Assembly (NCBI GenBank): GCA_024998755.1 | Contig: JACEUU010000003.1 | Span: 558,001-622,000 of the forward strand | DNA: 64,000 bases | Source: Vampirovibrio sp. | Lineage (GTDB): Bacteria; Cyanobacteriota; Vampirovibrionia; Vampirovibrionales; JAJTHC01 | Reading direction: 5' to 3' | Shown: piece after piece, positions 1-9,874 of the stretch | How positions within the stretch are numbered: position 1 is the stretch's first letter | How the letters are laid out: each line of letters opens with the position of its first letter | Translations under genes and position numbers: made by a program | Notes under the pieces: generated by a model | What the model was told of the DNA's origin: nothing | The model's database searches: none | Seen by the model: the letters and a program-made list of their open reading frames with translations, nothing else

Positions 1-1022
1 CCAATCATACCCCATAACACTTTTTTCCGCATATCCTTTATATATGTTAAGGACTGCTTTTCAATAGGCATAAAGTTAAAGCGGGGAAGTTCTCCTAAGC
101 TTTGGTATAAAGTAGCACCTAACACTTCCACGGTACAAGGATACAGGGGCGATTCGCTGCCTAAAGAAGCAATTGTTTCGGGTGATTGTTCAACCAACAC
201 CACTTGTGAAAACCGAGAGAAGCTTTTGGCTAAACCTTCTGCTGTTACTACTGGATTATTTTTAACCACAATAGCCTGGGTGCAATCAAACAGAACATCA
301 CCTAAACCCTGTAAGTCTTGATCAATATCCTGCAAAATATGCTCTTCACTGACACCTTGTGTGGAAAGAGGTACTTCTATTAATGAAACAATGGTAGTGC
401 CTTCTAAAATCAAAATAGCAAAGTTAGTAAATGAAACCACGCATAATAATCGTTTTTGACCATCTTCTACAATAGACCCTGTAGAATGTAAGCCTCTAAC
501 CAAGCTGGTTAAATGTGTATCAATACCTACCATTGGAAGCTTTAGAGCTTCAAGGCAATTCATTAACGTGGTAATTTCAGAAGCCAGATAACTTGAAAGA
601 AGGATTTGAAGTGTACCTTCTTCAATTTCATTCAGTTTAATCCAATCTACTTGCGGTGTATTGCGTTTAAACAACACAGACCGCTCAGCTTCAGAAACCA
701 ACGCCATCGTCATTTCATCATCATTTAATGAAGATGGGAATGGAATCATTCTGGTGTACAAACTAGGTAGTATCACCGTAGCGTGTAATTCTTTGGGCAC
801 ACCCAAGGAATCATACAACGCTAATATTGACTCCTTTAAAGCTTCTTCATCTTCAATAACTCTGGTATTAGGGTTAATACAAGTTAAGGGTATATTGCCT
901 GCTTGAATAATATCTCCAGTACTCGTGTTAACCCAAGCTAACTCTAACTGGCTAAAATCGCTAGAAAAGGCGAGACCTACTTTGTGGAATTTTGCGTCTT
1001 TAATTTTCGCCATCATCATCAT
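1..1022 (-). CDS. PilM-like type IV pilus assembly protein, C-terminus beyond the window
   Basis: An open frame of about 340 codons starts with four consecutive ATG codons (MMMMAKIK) behind an AGGGAAA ribosome site and runs off the left edge. The pattern is that of the actin-like PilM family: an N-terminal strand (KVGLAFSSD) replacing the usual GxDxGSS nucleotide motif, a VILPSLYTRMIPFP segment like the PilM VxIPG..VIVR.I.LP stretch, and a second lobe (EALKLPMVGIDTH). Near the edge the sequence becomes basic then hydrophobic (LPRFNFMPIEKQ, then KKVLWGMI), resembling the start of a PilN membrane anchor, so a PilM-PilN fusion is possible. PilM binds the PilN tail on the inner face of the membrane. 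A prepilin peptidase lies at 52331. The family call is by pattern only, and the degenerate phosphate motif is a reservation. Confidence 0.6.
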   Translation of the reverse strand, partial: MMMMAKIKDAKFHKVGLAFSSDFSQLELAWVNTSTGDIIQAGNIPLTCINPNTRVIEDEEALKESILALYDSLGVPKELHATVILPSLYTRMIPFPSSLNDDEMTMALVSEAERSVLFKRNTPQVDWIKLNEIEEGTLQILLSSYLASEITTLMNCLEALKLPMVGIDTHLTSLVRGLHSTGSIVEDGQKRLLCVVSFTNFAILILEGTTIVSLIEVPLSTQGVSEEHILQDIDQDLQGLGDVLFDCTQAIVVKNNPVVTAEGLAKSFSRFSQVVLVEQSPETIASLGSESPLYPCTVEVLGATLYQSLGELPRFNFMPIEKQSLTYIKDMRKKVLWGMI

Positions 1023-1920
1023 TTTATGTTTCCCTAAATCTTTGTAGAGGAGTACATTGTTTAAGAAGGATATCCTAGAGTCAGTTTCACTCCTGTCATC
1101 TTCGTTAAATCATCACCCGATAAAAACAATCACTTAGTTTTATCATACAAAATTTTAGTCCCCTCAACATAACAATCTTTCAGAGTTCAAGCAATTGATG
1201 TAGCTATATAAAAAACGACGAGTCTTTGAGAGTGGGCATCAAATCAGTTATTCCAGTTAATTTTAATGAAATGTAAATAAAAAATTATAATTTTCGTTCT
1301 AATTTAATTGCTTTGTGTTACTGTTATCCCTAACTCCAAGAAAGTTGGTTGCTGTTGTTTTTATTCATCGTTTTTTAGTTGATATTATTAACAATACAAC
1401 GCTCATAACCTTTGTGTTATCGGCTTTCTTGCTTGGTTAGCTACTTGAACTGTGTGAAAGCAGTCCGTAAGTTTTACGCCGCTAAACCGTGGCTATTGCT
1501 TTATAAAGCCAGCGTATATTCTACTGTGAATAGTTGACTTTAACCCGATTCTTTTTATGAAAAAGTTGATGGGAATAATAATTTTAGGATTTTTACAAAG
1601 CGTTCAATGATAACAAAGCCTAAAATCTTGGTTTCAATGAATCTATACTTTCCTTCATTATTATTTAGAAGCTGAAACGTAAACCTTCCAATAAAGTCTG
1701 AATGAAAAGGCAGGCTTGGTAAATTGAATAATATCATTCCTTTCTACAGGATTTTGATTTAGTTCCATTTACCGCCAACACAATTTTATATACTGACGTA
1801 GGAACTTCGTTCTTTTTATACGTGAACTAAGTGTTGGAGCCGTTTGTTGAAGTAATTTATTCGGTTATTGTGTGTCCTTCTTTCCATTCTTGTAGCCACA
1901 CAAGAGGAATAACTTCTTTT
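1023..1920. other. long A+T-rich intergenic region
   Basis: About 900 bases separate the divergent PilM-like gene and rlpA. The stretch is A+T-rich, with frequent stops in all frames and no convincing ribosome site before any ORF. It should hold the promoters of both flanking genes. I see no tRNA-like T-loop, no terminator-grade hairpin and no long repeat. In the rlpA frame a GTG at 1831 is open but has no ribosome site. Confidence 0.5.
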
Positions 1921-3201
1921 ATGCATCGTACTACTTTTACCAATAGACCATTTGGCTATTTTTCTTTTTATTTAACGGTTTTATCTACCGCTTTAGGGGC
2001 AACATTAATCGCTTATCTCAGCACTAGCTGGGTATTAGCCAAGGAAGTACAAACGACTCCTAGCCTTACAATGCAAGCTTCACAGAACAATCTGCTTATT
2101 TCTTCTGTTGCGGATTCATTACCAACCACAACATCCACTACCGCTGTTGTTGGCGGAGCTGCCTCTTCTTCCGCAGAAGCGGTTCAACAGGAAGCTATCA
2201 AGCAGAAAGTAAGCCCTACTAGTTTTCTTCACTATTCAAGAGTGCCCGCTATCAGTTCTTTTAAAGAAGATACCATTTTATCTCCATTTGAAGCGACTAA
2301 AGCCCCAGAGTTGGGTTCGAAAAAACCAAATTTATCAACAGAAGCAGTTGAAACAAGCACGGGTATAAGCCCAGCTACTATACCGTCTTCGCTTTCTAAA
2401 GAAGCTGTTTCAAAAACAATGGCGAACTTTGTTAACGACAGAGAATTACAACGCCAACGGGCTGTGGTTCAATTTTTAACGGCTCGGCCTAGTGCTATTG
2501 AAGTGGTTACCCCTAAAAACCGTTTAATGGTGCTTAGAAGTGTTGATTATAAAGCCACGAAACGAGCTAGCTTTTATGTAAACCAAACGGAAGTATTTCA
2601 GTTTCGGTCTAGCTTAGGGTTTTTAACCCCGTTTTTACGCTCTAAACAGGCGGCTCATAGGTTACAACTGTTTATAAAAAACAATGGTAACTACAATGAT
2701 ATTAACGTAGTAGCTTCTGAAGCGGGTGTTTTTCTAAAAATGGGTCAAACCACCATTGCTACGGTAGATATTGAAACAGCTCAATCATTAGGGCTTTCGG
2801 TGGATGCGTTGGCAGATACTTGGAAGCAGAAATTACGCTCCGCTTTAGGCGAAACAACCGCTTCAGCGACCCCACAGTGGATTAAAAAACCAATCCAACA
2901 AAGTAGTAGATACTTAGCTCAAGGGCTTGCTTCTTGGTATGGACCAGGATTTCATGGTAGACGATCAGCAGATGGTTCACGTTTTAACCAAAACGCCATG
3001 ACCGCCGCCCATAAAACCTTACCATTCGGTACGAAGTTGTTAGTTACCAACCAACGGACAGGTAAAAGTTGCGTTGTTAAAATTACCGACCGTGGTCCTT
3101 TTGTTGGACACCGTGTGATTGATATTTCTAAAGGTGCCGCAGCTGCCATTGGGATGCTAGGTTCTGGCGTAGGTAAAGTTAGCTTGCACGTTTTAAGATA
3201 A
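1921..3201 (+). CDS. rlpA: RlpA-family septal ring lytic transglycosylase
   Basis: The protein has about 426 residues. The ATG at 1921 is preferred over the in-frame GTG at 1831 because AGAGGA lies upstream and it yields a clean N-terminal hydrophobic segment (about residues 15-40) ending in a possible signal cleavage region. A Ser/Thr/Ala-rich linker follows, then a middle domain (about 160-310) containing VFLKMGQTTIATVD, which resembles the extra domain of cyanobacterial RlpA proteins. The C-terminal double-psi beta-barrel reads ASWYGPGFHGRRSADG, TAAHKTLPFGT and KITDRGPF, so the catalytic His and Asp are present. RlpA cleaves peptidoglycan strands lacking stem peptides at the division septum. 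The gene ends at a strong hairpin shared with the convergent neighbour. Confidence 0.87.
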   Translation: MHRTTFTNRPFGYFSFYLTVLSTALGATLIAYLSTSWVLAKEVQTTPSLTMQASQNNLLISSVADSLPTTTSTTAVVGGAASSSAEAVQQEAIKQKVSPTSFLHYSRVPAISSFKEDTILSPFEATKAPELGSKKPNLSTEAVETSTGISPATIPSSLSKEAVSKTMANFVNDRELQRQRAVVQFLTARPSAIEVVTPKNRLMVLRSVDYKATKRASFYVNQTEVFQFRSSLGFLTPFLRSKQAAHRLQLFIKNNGNYNDINVVASEAGVFLKMGQTTIATVDIETAQSLGLSVDALADTWKQKLRSALGETTASATPQWIKKPIQQSSRYLAQGLASWYGPGFHGRRSADGSRFNQNAMTAAHKTLPFGTKLLVTNQRTGKSCVVKITDRGPFVGHRVIDISKGAAAAIGMLGSGVGKVSLHVLR

Positions 3202-3224
3202 CTTTCAGTTTTTTTGACTACGAT

Positions 3225-3267
3225 AAAAAAACAAGGCTTCTGTTTAATGCAGAAGTCTTGTTTTTTT
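3225..3267. terminator. bidirectional rho-independent terminator between rlpA and the PPTase
   Basis: An 18-nt arm (seven A, then CAAGGCTTCTG) pairs with CAGAAGTCTTG plus seven T, with one wobble and a 7-nt loop. A and T tracts on both sides allow use in either direction. The right half overlaps the last codons of the minus-strand gene. Confidence 0.85.
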
Positions 3268-4008
3268 AAGATCCTCTACTAAAGCAACGCTTATTGAACA
3301 CCTGCTTTGCAAGCAGGGGGTTACGGTATTGAACACACGCCCTGTTAATAATACGCCTGTTTTAGTTACCGCTTGGGCTTGGCTCATCCCCACATTATTC
3401 AAACTTTCCATTTGCCAGCTATTTAACTGAATGTTCCCCTGATGCTCATCAGGCGTAGCCTTGTAAAGGGCTTCTTTGGCTGTCCAATAACGCAAATCCC
3501 AACGTTCTTCAGGATTTTCCAACTGCAACCGCTGCAAATCCATTCGTTCCGCTTCAGAAAGCAAATACCCCAACGCCTTCAATGATAAAGGCTTTCGACT
3601 CATCCCCTCCACATCCAACCCAACCGAACCAGCGGACTGCTGATTCAAATTTACCAACACATACGCCACCCGCTCTGTATGACTAACACTGCACTGTTGA
3701 TGCGGAAAATGCCAGGCCTCTATGGTATCAAGTGGGTTCTCAACCCCGAGAGGCACTAAATCCGACTGCTGGCAAGCCAAAAACTTCAGCAACGTTCTAC
3801 CCAACAACCAACTCGCTTGCCGATTCGGATGTTTTAACGTCTCAAAAAATGCTTGTTCTTGCAAAGTCAACCATTCAACAGGAAAGGGTGTAGTGGTTTG
3901 ATATAATCGCAATCGTTCATTCGGGAAAAAAGCTTGTAACTGCTGGTTAATAGCCGTCTCTTCTGAAACGACGGATTGCAACCACAGCTCATCCACACCA
4001 GCGACCAC
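3244..4008 (-). CDS. 4'-phosphopantetheinyl transferase (Sfp type)
   Basis: This 254-residue protein has the Sfp-type size and signature: SVGLDVEGM at about residue 128 (the GxDxE Mg2+ site) and RYWTAKEALYKATP at about 172 (the WxxKEAxxK motif). It would transfer the 4'-phosphopantetheine arm from CoA to a conserved serine of carrier proteins. The two-lobe layout is typical; the N-terminal lobe includes RQASWLLGRTLLK, like the family's xxFxxGRxLLR segment. It starts 3 nt after the stop of the upstream superoxide dismutase gene, so the two are probably co-transcribed. No polyketide or NRPS gene is visible nearby, so the fatty acid acyl carrier protein is the likely substrate. That is inference. 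Confidence 0.87.
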   Translation of the reverse strand: MVAGVDELWLQSVVSEETAINQQLQAFFPNERLRLYQTTTPFPVEWLTLQEQAFFETLKHPNRQASWLLGRTLLKFLACQQSDLVPLGVENPLDTIEAWHFPHQQCSVSHTERVAYVLVNLNQQSAGSVGLDVEGMSRKPLSLKALGYLLSEAERMDLQRLQLENPEERWDLRYWTAKEALYKATPDEHQGNIQLNSWQMESLNNVGMSQAQAVTKTGVLLTGRVFNTVTPCLQSRCSISVALVEDLKKTRLLH

Positions 4009-4011
4009 GGT

Positions 4012-4884
4012 TTATCGTTTATTCCCAAGCGTAGCAGGTTTCTGTTCCATGGCTAACGCCAAGCGTTGTTCTACCACGCCCCAATCAATGGTTTTCATCA
4101 AAGCCGTCAGGTACGCTTCCCGATTGGTCGAAAAATCCAGCAAATAGGCGTGTTCATAAACATCTACCACTAAAATGGGGATGGTCAACATCGGGCTAAA
4201 CTGATTGTGGCTATCCAGCCCATACCAGTGCAAGCCACCATCTCGTAAGTTGACCGCTAAAATCGCCCAGCCTCTCATACACTTGCCGGCAGCCACCAAA
4301 TGGGCGGTAAACCCTTCCCAACTACCAAAGTGGTGTGTTAATAACTGCTTCAACGCAGGGGAAGGCAAGGTATTTGAACCACCGCCCAAGGCTTCAAAAT
4401 AGGCTTCGTGCAGTAACACCCCATTCAAGGCAAAACTTTGTTCCACCAACAATTCCCTGTACGGATGATAAGTGGCATTCGCCCCAGAAAGCTGTTCAGG
4501 CGTTAATGCCTTAATGGCTTCCGTGATGGTTTTATATTTCCCCACATAGCCCTTGTAAAGCCCGTAATGTGCTTCCAGTTGCTTGGCGGAAAACCCTTGA
4601 GTTTTACCAAACACGCCTGAAAAATCCATGGCTTGCACAGGGGCTGGTACAAAATCAAACACCGAAGCGGTTTCTAGTTGATTCACTGGCGAAGCAGACG
4701 GTTTCTTTCCAAACCATTTGGCTTCCGCCAAGGCGGGTACGGCTAGGGTTGTACCCATGGCTAATAAAGCCCCTAAACCCGTTGATGCCAACTTCAAAAA
4801 ATCCCGACGGCTATGGCTCGCCATATCCGCCTGCACCAACTGTTGCGTTTCTTCAGGCGTTTCAATAGAGGGTTCAATGGTCAT
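4012..4884 (-). CDS. Fe/Mn superoxide dismutase with Tat signal peptide
   Basis: The protein has 290 residues. It opens with a twin-arginine signal (SRRDFLKLAS at about 25, then a hydrophobic stretch and ALAEA), followed by a Fe/Mn-SOD domain from about residue 75. The four metal ligands can be placed: His in LEAHYGLYKGYV, His in LLHEAYFEALGG, and Asp and His in VVDVYEHAYLLDF. The LHEAYF form belongs to the less common bacterial SOD branch rather than the SodA/SodB type. It should dismute superoxide outside the cytoplasm after Tat export as a folded metalloprotein. A Tat component gene (tatA) is at 21039. The 290-residue length exceeds typical cytosolic SOD (about 200) because of the leader and linker. 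Confidence 0.88.
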   Translation of the reverse strand: MTIEPSIETPEETQQLVQADMASHSRRDFLKLASTGLGALLAMGTTLAVPALAEAKWFGKKPSASPVNQLETASVFDFVPAPVQAMDFSGVFGKTQGFSAKQLEAHYGLYKGYVGKYKTITEAIKALTPEQLSGANATYHPYRELLVEQSFALNGVLLHEAYFEALGGGSNTLPSPALKQLLTHHFGSWEGFTAHLVAAGKCMRGWAILAVNLRDGGLHWYGLDSHNQFSPMLTIPILVVDVYEHAYLLDFSTNREAYLTALMKTIDWGVVEQRLALAMEQKPATLGNKR

Positions 4885-4889
4885 TGGGC

Positions 4890-5639
4890 TTACGCTCCTG
4901 CTTCGGTGTTGATGAGGTATTTATAGGAAACAGGCACCACGGTTTGCGTCAATTTTTCCAACGCATCCGCATAACACCGAATTTCATATTGAGCCCCTTC
5001 GTGGGTACGCAGTTTAATGAAATTGGCTAGAGCCTGTAGGGAAACCGTCCAGTAGAATTCGGTGTAAATGCTTAAGGGAAGTACGCCTCGGGCTTGTTCT
5101 TTGGCTACGCCATTATTCACCAATTGCTGATAAAGGGTAAACGTATCGGCGGCGTGTTGTTTGTAGGCTGCTTGTAGGGAAAAATCGTTTTCTACGATGG
5201 CATCTGTACTGGCTTGTTTGTTGCTGGGTGATTGGCTACGGAAGCCTTCAGGCGTGTAGAAGTGAAATTCGCTGGCATCTACATAACGGAGACTGATTTC
5301 GTTCCAAGCGTGGTCTACGCACATTGCTCCGCCTTCGCTGTAGGCAATACCTACAACGTGTTTGTACCATTGCCGTGCTACGAATTCGGGTACTTTGCAG
5401 TGGAATTGTAGTTGAACGTGGCGGAAGGGACTCCAGTGTTGGTGTTTGGCTAGATAGCGAATGAGTTTTTCGTCTTGCTCATCCAGTTCGGTTTTGCGTT
5501 TACCGAAGCTGACCCTTGCGGAATTAACCACGGTTAAATCTGAGCCTAGCACGTCGACGAGTTCCACGAAGCCGTGGTCTAACACGGGTAGGTGGTGGGT
5601 TTCGGGGGAAATGAGGCAGGCGGTGGTGGTCATCATCAT
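4890..5639 (-). CDS. thyX: flavin-dependent thymidylate synthase
   Basis: ThyX makes dTMP from dUMP using FAD and methylene-tetrahydrofolate. From the triple ATG at 5639 the protein has about 249 residues; the frame is open to 5696, but that extension has no ribosome site. Family hallmarks are SARVSFGKRKTELDEQDEKL, LAKHQHWSPFRHVQLQFHCK, FVARQWYKHVVG, WNEISLRYV, ARGVLPLSIYTEFYW and LRTHEGAQYEIR. The canonical RHR of the ThyX signature reads KHV here, and about 12 extra residues (SEGGAMCVDHAW) precede NEISLRY. This looks like a variant ThyX subfamily rather than an error, because the flanking motif is intact. It lies 5 nt upstream of the SOD gene in the same direction. Confidence 0.9.
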   Translation of the reverse strand: MMMTTTACLISPETHHLPVLDHGFVELVDVLGSDLTVVNSARVSFGKRKTELDEQDEKLIRYLAKHQHWSPFRHVQLQFHCKVPEFVARQWYKHVVGIAYSEGGAMCVDHAWNEISLRYVDASEFHFYTPEGFRSQSPSNKQASTDAIVENDFSLQAAYKQHAADTFTLYQQLVNNGVAKEQARGVLPLSIYTEFYWTVSLQALANFIKLRTHEGAQYEIRCYADALEKLTQTVVPVSYKYLINTEAGA

Positions 5640-5746
5640 GGGAGCAGGGCTTTCTAAGTCATATTGTAAGGATGCCTTTATTCTAGCAAACCTCACCCGC
5701 CATTACAAATAGAAGCTTTTTACCTCGTTCAATGAAGAATACACCC

Positions 5747-6190
5747 CTATGCCGATGTAAAAACAGCATCGCCCGCTTTCATTAGTTCTTGATGGTAAGC
5801 TGGGGATGTAAATCCTTTAGGGCTAAATTTGACGCTTTTAAACAATGATTCATACCGATAGTTTAAAGGTTTTTCCTGTGAAAATAATCGAATATTATAA
5901 AATTGTTGGGGCGTGGTACTTTGGAAGAGAGTCAACAAAGGTAATTCGCCGAATGCTTCTTGCTTTTGTTCCGCTCTTTGTTGATCATAAATCAACAACC
6001 TTACGTTTGAAAGTAAATTGGCATCAAGGGTCGACCCTTCTTTATTTTTCAATTTTGTTATGATTTTACTTAAGGCATCTTTTTCTATTTCATGGATACC
6101 TACTAATGAGATCATATGCCCTCCAGCTACTCCATCACAACCCAACAATCCTATTTTACCATCACATAAGCCTTGTAGCATTTTCGCCAT
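5747..6190 (-). CDS. hypothetical protein, possibly 5'-truncated
   Basis: A 147-residue frame of no recognised family. It begins MAKMLQGLCDGKIGLLGCDGVAGG and ends SPAYHQELMKAGDAVFTSA. The glycine-rich GLLGCDGVAGGH stretch and regular charge pattern look like real coding sequence. The frame stays open upstream of the ATG for about 20 codons, with protein-like residues (FGKKEFSLSTSGRIDQKE), up to a TGA about 20 nt past the neighbour's stop. The true start may therefore be non-ATG, or the gene may have lost its 5' end. It lies directly downstream of the MtlR-like gene on the same strand. Confidence concerns it being a gene, not its function. Confidence 0.45.
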   Translation of the reverse strand: MAKMLQGLCDGKIGLLGCDGVAGGHMISLVGIHEIEKDALSKIITKLKNKEGSTLDANLLSNVRLLIYDQQRAEQKQEAFGELPLLTLFQSTTPQQFYNIRLFSQEKPLNYRYESLFKSVKFSPKGFTSPAYHQELMKAGDAVFTSA

Positions 6191-6270
6191 TTCTTTTTGG
6201 TCGATACGTCCAGAAGTTGATAAGGAAAATTCTTTTTTACCAAACGTATATCAAGCTGCTAAAAATAGGA

Positions 6271-6792
6271 TTAACGGGGCCACTTTTCCACATTTCGCCG
6301 TTTCCTAGCAACGTATACAGGTCGATTATTAAGGTAAATGATGAGAGCAACTACCGCTGATGTGTATTGCCCACATGCATCAACAATGACCTTGTCGGAG
6401 CTTGGTACAGCCATAGTGAGGTTGTTACATAGGTCGCGGATTTCTTGAGTATCGAAAGAGGCATGCACACGATGTGCGAATAGGTTTCTTACTTTACGCA
6501 GCGTGTTGCATTCTTTGAATTCTTGCTCGGAGATCAAGCCAAGTGCAAATGCAGCAGAACTGCGAGTGCTAAGCGTGCCTAGAGGAGCGTTGAAGCCCTC
6601 GATAAGCTTCTTACTGCTATCGTTATCAACAAGAAAAGCTAGCAAAATTAAACGCATAAGTTCATCAAGATAGCTACAAGAAATCAACACACGTCCTCGC
6701 TCACTCTCTTTGTTGAGTTCGGGAAGAAAACCCAAAAAATCTTTTAAGTAAGGAGGATGAGGATGGCTAACTTCTAGCGGTTGGGGAGGCAT
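6271..6792 (-). CDS. MtlR family protein (mannitol repressor-like)
   Basis: This 173-residue protein matches the MtlR/mannitol-repressor fold: RGRVLISCSYLDELMRLILLAFL (helices with the conserved E), then FNAPLGTLSTRSSAAFALGLIS, then EFKECNTLRKVRNLFAH. This all-helical family was first described at the E. coli mannitol operon, but most members sit far from mannitol genes and their role is unclear; some behave like toxin or signalling partners. No sugar transport gene is nearby, so calling it a mannitol regulator would overreach. A promoter may lie in the A+T-rich 300 bp between it and the divergent eno. Confidence 0.72.
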   Translation of the reverse strand: MPPQPLEVSHPHPPYLKDFLGFLPELNKESERGRVLISCSYLDELMRLILLAFLVDNDSSKKLIEGFNAPLGTLSTRSSAAFALGLISEQEFKECNTLRKVRNLFAHRVHASFDTQEIRDLCNNLTMAVPSSDKVIVDACGQYTSAVVALIIYLNNRPVYVARKRRNVEKWPR

Positions 6793-8402
<1,610 letters not shown>

Positions 8403-8422
8403 ATTAACACTGCTAACTAGCT

Positions 8423-8464
8423 AAAAAAAGCCTCTCCTTTCTTTCAGTTAGGAGGGGCTTTTTC
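8423..8464 (+). terminator. rho-independent terminator of eno
   Basis: AAAAGCCTCTCCT pairs with AGGAGGGGCTTTT across an 11-nt loop (one G-T wobble), followed by a T run. It lies 20 nt after the eno stop. Confidence 0.88.
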
Positions 8465-8488
8465 TATTAAACGCTAGGGTTCACGGGT

Positions 8489-9640
8489 TTATTCTGTTGG
8501 TAACAACACCCACAATTGCGGACGCCCCACATTACAATGCACGGATCGATGTAATAAACTAAACCCCGCCCATGATAAATACAAGCTGGTTCTAGCTATA
8601 TTCCACCCTTCAAACAAGCCAATGGATGAGCTTTTATCAGAATAATTACCTTCTGCCAGTGCAAGCGTTCTGCTTTCAACAGAAGCTAACGGATGAAAAA
8701 TACGTTCAATCCAAACCGAACGGCTTGGTTCATCATCTTGCCAGTGGTCAAGCTGGGTCATCAACGCAATGAAGTCTGCTTTATTTTCAGCCGTTACCAC
8801 TTGCTTATCCGCACTAAAAATAGCCGTTTTTGAAAGACTTGGTAAAATCAGCGTGCCTAAAAAGCACCAAAGCGTATAGCTAAAAATCATCATTAAATGC
8901 TCTGAAAACGCTTGCCCTGTAGGGTGTATAGCCCACCAACAAAGAAGCCACCCAAGCCCACTAAACAAAAGGGCTCTCCCTAAACCTGCTGGGTATAAGC
9001 CTGATGCTACAATGGCTGCTTTGCGTTTAACCCACAAAGCTAATTGCTCTGTCTTCAAGATTTCCATCCATTTCTTGGGTAAAAACAGCGTGGGCTTTGA
9101 ACCGCCAAAAGACAATCCGCCTGTTGCTCCTACATCTTCATGTTCATAAACGATGAGGTTCACAAGCGGTGATTCTAGTAGTGGTGTAGCATCCCTCTTG
9201 CTTTGTTTAATGCCCCCTATCCACTGAAACAGGAGAGGTTGGGCTAGCACCAATACCAGTGAATTCACCCAGAACGCCACTAAATACCCCAGTGTTCCTA
9301 GTTGATAAGTCCATAAAACCAACGAGGCTAAACCCAGAAATAAAATGATACCTTGCTTCACAGAAGCGGAAAACCAATTGACTAAAAAGACTGAAAATGG
9401 TTGCGTTGACCGCTTGAATTTTGTAGGCAACCAATAGCCCCCAACTACATCAAAGGGCATCATGATTAATACCCATAAACCAATGAAAAGAGCTGCGGCT
9501 AGCAGTTGTTGAGAAAGTTTTGTTACAGATAATAAAACGCTGGTTAGCAACTGGGGAAATAGTAATAGTAGGGTAGAAATAACCGTCCAAAACCCCACAC
9601 CTGTAACGCCTGTTAGTAATCTGGCTTTTGCATAATTCAC
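8489..9640 (-). CDS. M48-like integral membrane protein lacking the HEXXH zinc motif
   Basis: The protein has 383 residues. The N-terminal half carries four or five hydrophobic segments (for example WTVISTLLLLFPQLLTSVLL and AALFIGLWVLIMM). The central part, LVNLIVYEHEDVGATGG, then GGSKPTLFLPKKWMEILKTEQLALWVKRKAAI, has the layout of M48 membrane peptidases just before and over the active-site helix, where the family reads LAHExxH. Here the aligned helix reads WVKRKAAIVA, with no HEXXH. The C-terminal HPLASVESRTLAL resembles the family's HPSLxxRIxxL end. I infer a membrane protein derived from an M48 peptidase that has lost catalysis. The zinc ligands are absent, so no peptidase activity should be assumed. 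It is convergent with eno. Confidence 0.55.
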   Translation of the reverse strand: MNYAKARLLTGVTGVGFWTVISTLLLLFPQLLTSVLLSVTKLSQQLLAAALFIGLWVLIMMPFDVVGGYWLPTKFKRSTQPFSVFLVNWFSASVKQGIILFLGLASLVLWTYQLGTLGYLVAFWVNSLVLVLAQPLLFQWIGGIKQSKRDATPLLESPLVNLIVYEHEDVGATGGLSFGGSKPTLFLPKKWMEILKTEQLALWVKRKAAIVASGLYPAGLGRALLFSGLGWLLCWWAIHPTGQAFSEHLMMIFSYTLWCFLGTLILPSLSKTAIFSADKQVVTAENKADFIALMTQLDHWQDDEPSRSVWIERIFHPLASVESRTLALAEGNYSDKSSSIGLFEGWNIARTSLYLSWAGFSLLHRSVHCNVGRPQLWVLLPTE

Positions 9641-9736
9641 TAGTTTAAATCCCTATGGTGTTGATACTTTCAACTAAAGCGTTTGCCCCACATTGGGAAC
9701 AAACGCTTTAGTTTGATACTTTTTATTATAGACCAC

Positions 9737-9874
9737 TTAGTCTTGAATTTCGTAGTCTTCCATACCACACCCACAATCAGGGCATTCAAAATCCGTAGGT
9801 AGCGTTTCCCACTTGCCTTCAACGGCTTCATCATGCACGTGTCCACAAATCACACAAACGTATCGTTTAGCCAT
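9737..9874 (-). CDS. small rubredoxin (45 residues)
   Basis: This 45-residue frame reads MAKRYVCVICGHVHDEAV, then EGKWETLPTDFECPDCGCG, then MEDYEIQD. The two CxxC pairs, the LPTDFECPDCG signature and the acidic tail identify a rubredoxin, an FeS4 electron carrier. Only 20 residues separate the Cys pairs, against about 29 in standard rubredoxins, so it is the short-loop type. Its ATG shares one base with the TAA of rubrerythrin (TAATG), implying translational coupling and a redox partnership. It is short enough to be missed by length-filtered gene calls. Confidence 0.9.
   Translation of the reverse strand: MAKRYVCVICGHVHDEAVEGKWETLPTDFECPDCGCGMEDYEIQD

Noticed and set aside
661-906. 81-codon plus-strand frame
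   Set aside because: It is antisense to the PilM-like gene, whose frame runs unbroken for 340 codons.
1555-1737. 60-codon minus-strand frame
   Set aside because: No ribosome site, A+T-rich random-looking sequence; it reads as chance in an intergenic region.
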